Source: Crocosphaera sp. (lineage in GTDB: Bacteria > Cyanobacteriota > Cyanobacteriia > Cyanobacteriales > Microcystaceae). Taken from it: a stretch of 64,000 nt of DNA. The stretch is taken from the NCBI RefSeq assembly GCF_030064895.1, contig NZ_JASJEB010000007.1, positions 27,725-91,724 of the forward strand, in the 5' to 3' direction. Shown in pieces: positions 63,898 through 64,000 of this stretch. The notes beneath the pieces are model-generated. The model saw only the letters and a list, made by a program, of their open reading frames with translations, made no database searches and was not told the origin of the DNA. The position numbers and the translations under genes are program-made. Every line of letters begins with the position of its first letter. Within the stretch, counting starts at the first letter, position 1.

Positions 63898-64000
63898 CCT
63901 CCCACGCTAACTGCTAAGCAGTATAGCGTGGGCTTCCCGACTCACGACGGGATATTTCTGCCCACAGGGGTATGCCCCTACGCCAGTTATCTAGGTTCAT
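63898..64000 (-). mobile_element. Insertion-sequence right end or remnant at window edge
   Basis: Minus-strand read: a short TnpB-like tail (YPCGQKYPVVSREAHAILLSS) and stop, with hairpins cccacgct/agcgtggg (63902-63933) and cccg/cggg (63936-63951). This looks like the end of an IS200/IS605-type element. An in-frame stop near the edge suggests a decayed copy. The identification is from pattern memory. Confidence 0.45.

Overview
The window comes from a unicellular, AT-rich cyanobacterium, most likely of the Crocosphaera/Cyanothece group. Three things point there. It carries photosynthesis genes (psbB for CP47, petG, cytM, a DHNA-CoA thioesterase of phylloquinone synthesis, a probable cytochrome b6f assembly factor). 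The octamer GCGATCGC (HIP1) and its variants recur throughout. Many small proteins belong to families I know mainly from cyanobacteria (DUF3593, DUF3155, DUF2470, XisH/XisI, Uma2), and panC-cmk is the cyanobacterial fusion. The species call is an inference from style, not from a search.

Layout. 1-2.3 kb: a Ser/Thr kinase with at least twelve TPRs, cut by the window edge. 2.5-13.8 kb: ndk, a fasciclin protein, a DUF3593 membrane protein, a DUF2235 hydrolase, an MshEN-like protein, an EgtD plus OvoA/EgtB-type sulfoxide synthase pair (thiohistidine synthesis), a membrane GTPase, thioredoxin and a lipoprotein operon. 13.8-19 kb: a mobile-DNA zone with a 96-bp MITE, a TnpB element beside a histone-deacetylase-family gene, a 132-bp MITE inside a terminator, and a response regulator/GGDEF protein carrying a third MITE in frame. 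19-29 kb: ribokinase, a second DUF2235 protein, an ABC exporter, a ferrochelatase-like protein with a histidine tail, a CCB1-like protein, a histidine kinase and queF. 29-44 kb: gyrA with a nearly abutting ADP-ribosylglycohydrolase, a decayed MntA/HepT toxin-antitoxin pair, a DUF815 ATPase, sufD-sufS behind a repeat-rich leader, a cellulose-synthase-like enzyme and dnaB with a 496-residue intein. 44-51 kb: a broken xisH with intact xisI, then a minus-strand gene train with cobK and a PlsY-PEP-synthase fusion. 51-60 kb: a structured, HEARO/omega-RNA-like element directly in front of rlpA, then panC-cmk, a type II restriction-modification operon, petG, cytM and psbB. 60.5-64 kb: tRNA-Tyr and tRNA-Thr, then a very AT-rich accessory stretch with a coupled DUF6978 + DUF1828 pair, an unknown gene, an Uma2 gene and an insertion-sequence end at the window edge.

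How it fits together. Most of the window is core metabolism and photosynthesis broken up by small mobile elements. The most informative signals are those insertions: a 105-bp in-frame MITE splits the GTP-binding part of the GGDEF domain; a 132-bp MITE with an 8-bp target duplication sits in a hairpin terminator; and an RNA-like element ends exactly at the ATGA that starts rlpA. Several toxin or exchange modules are half dead (HepT frameshifted, XisH with two nonsense codons, a Uma2 remnant), which suggests steady decay of accessory genes. The best candidate for a poorly described system is the coupled DUF6978/DUF1828-1829 pair next to the tRNA genes.
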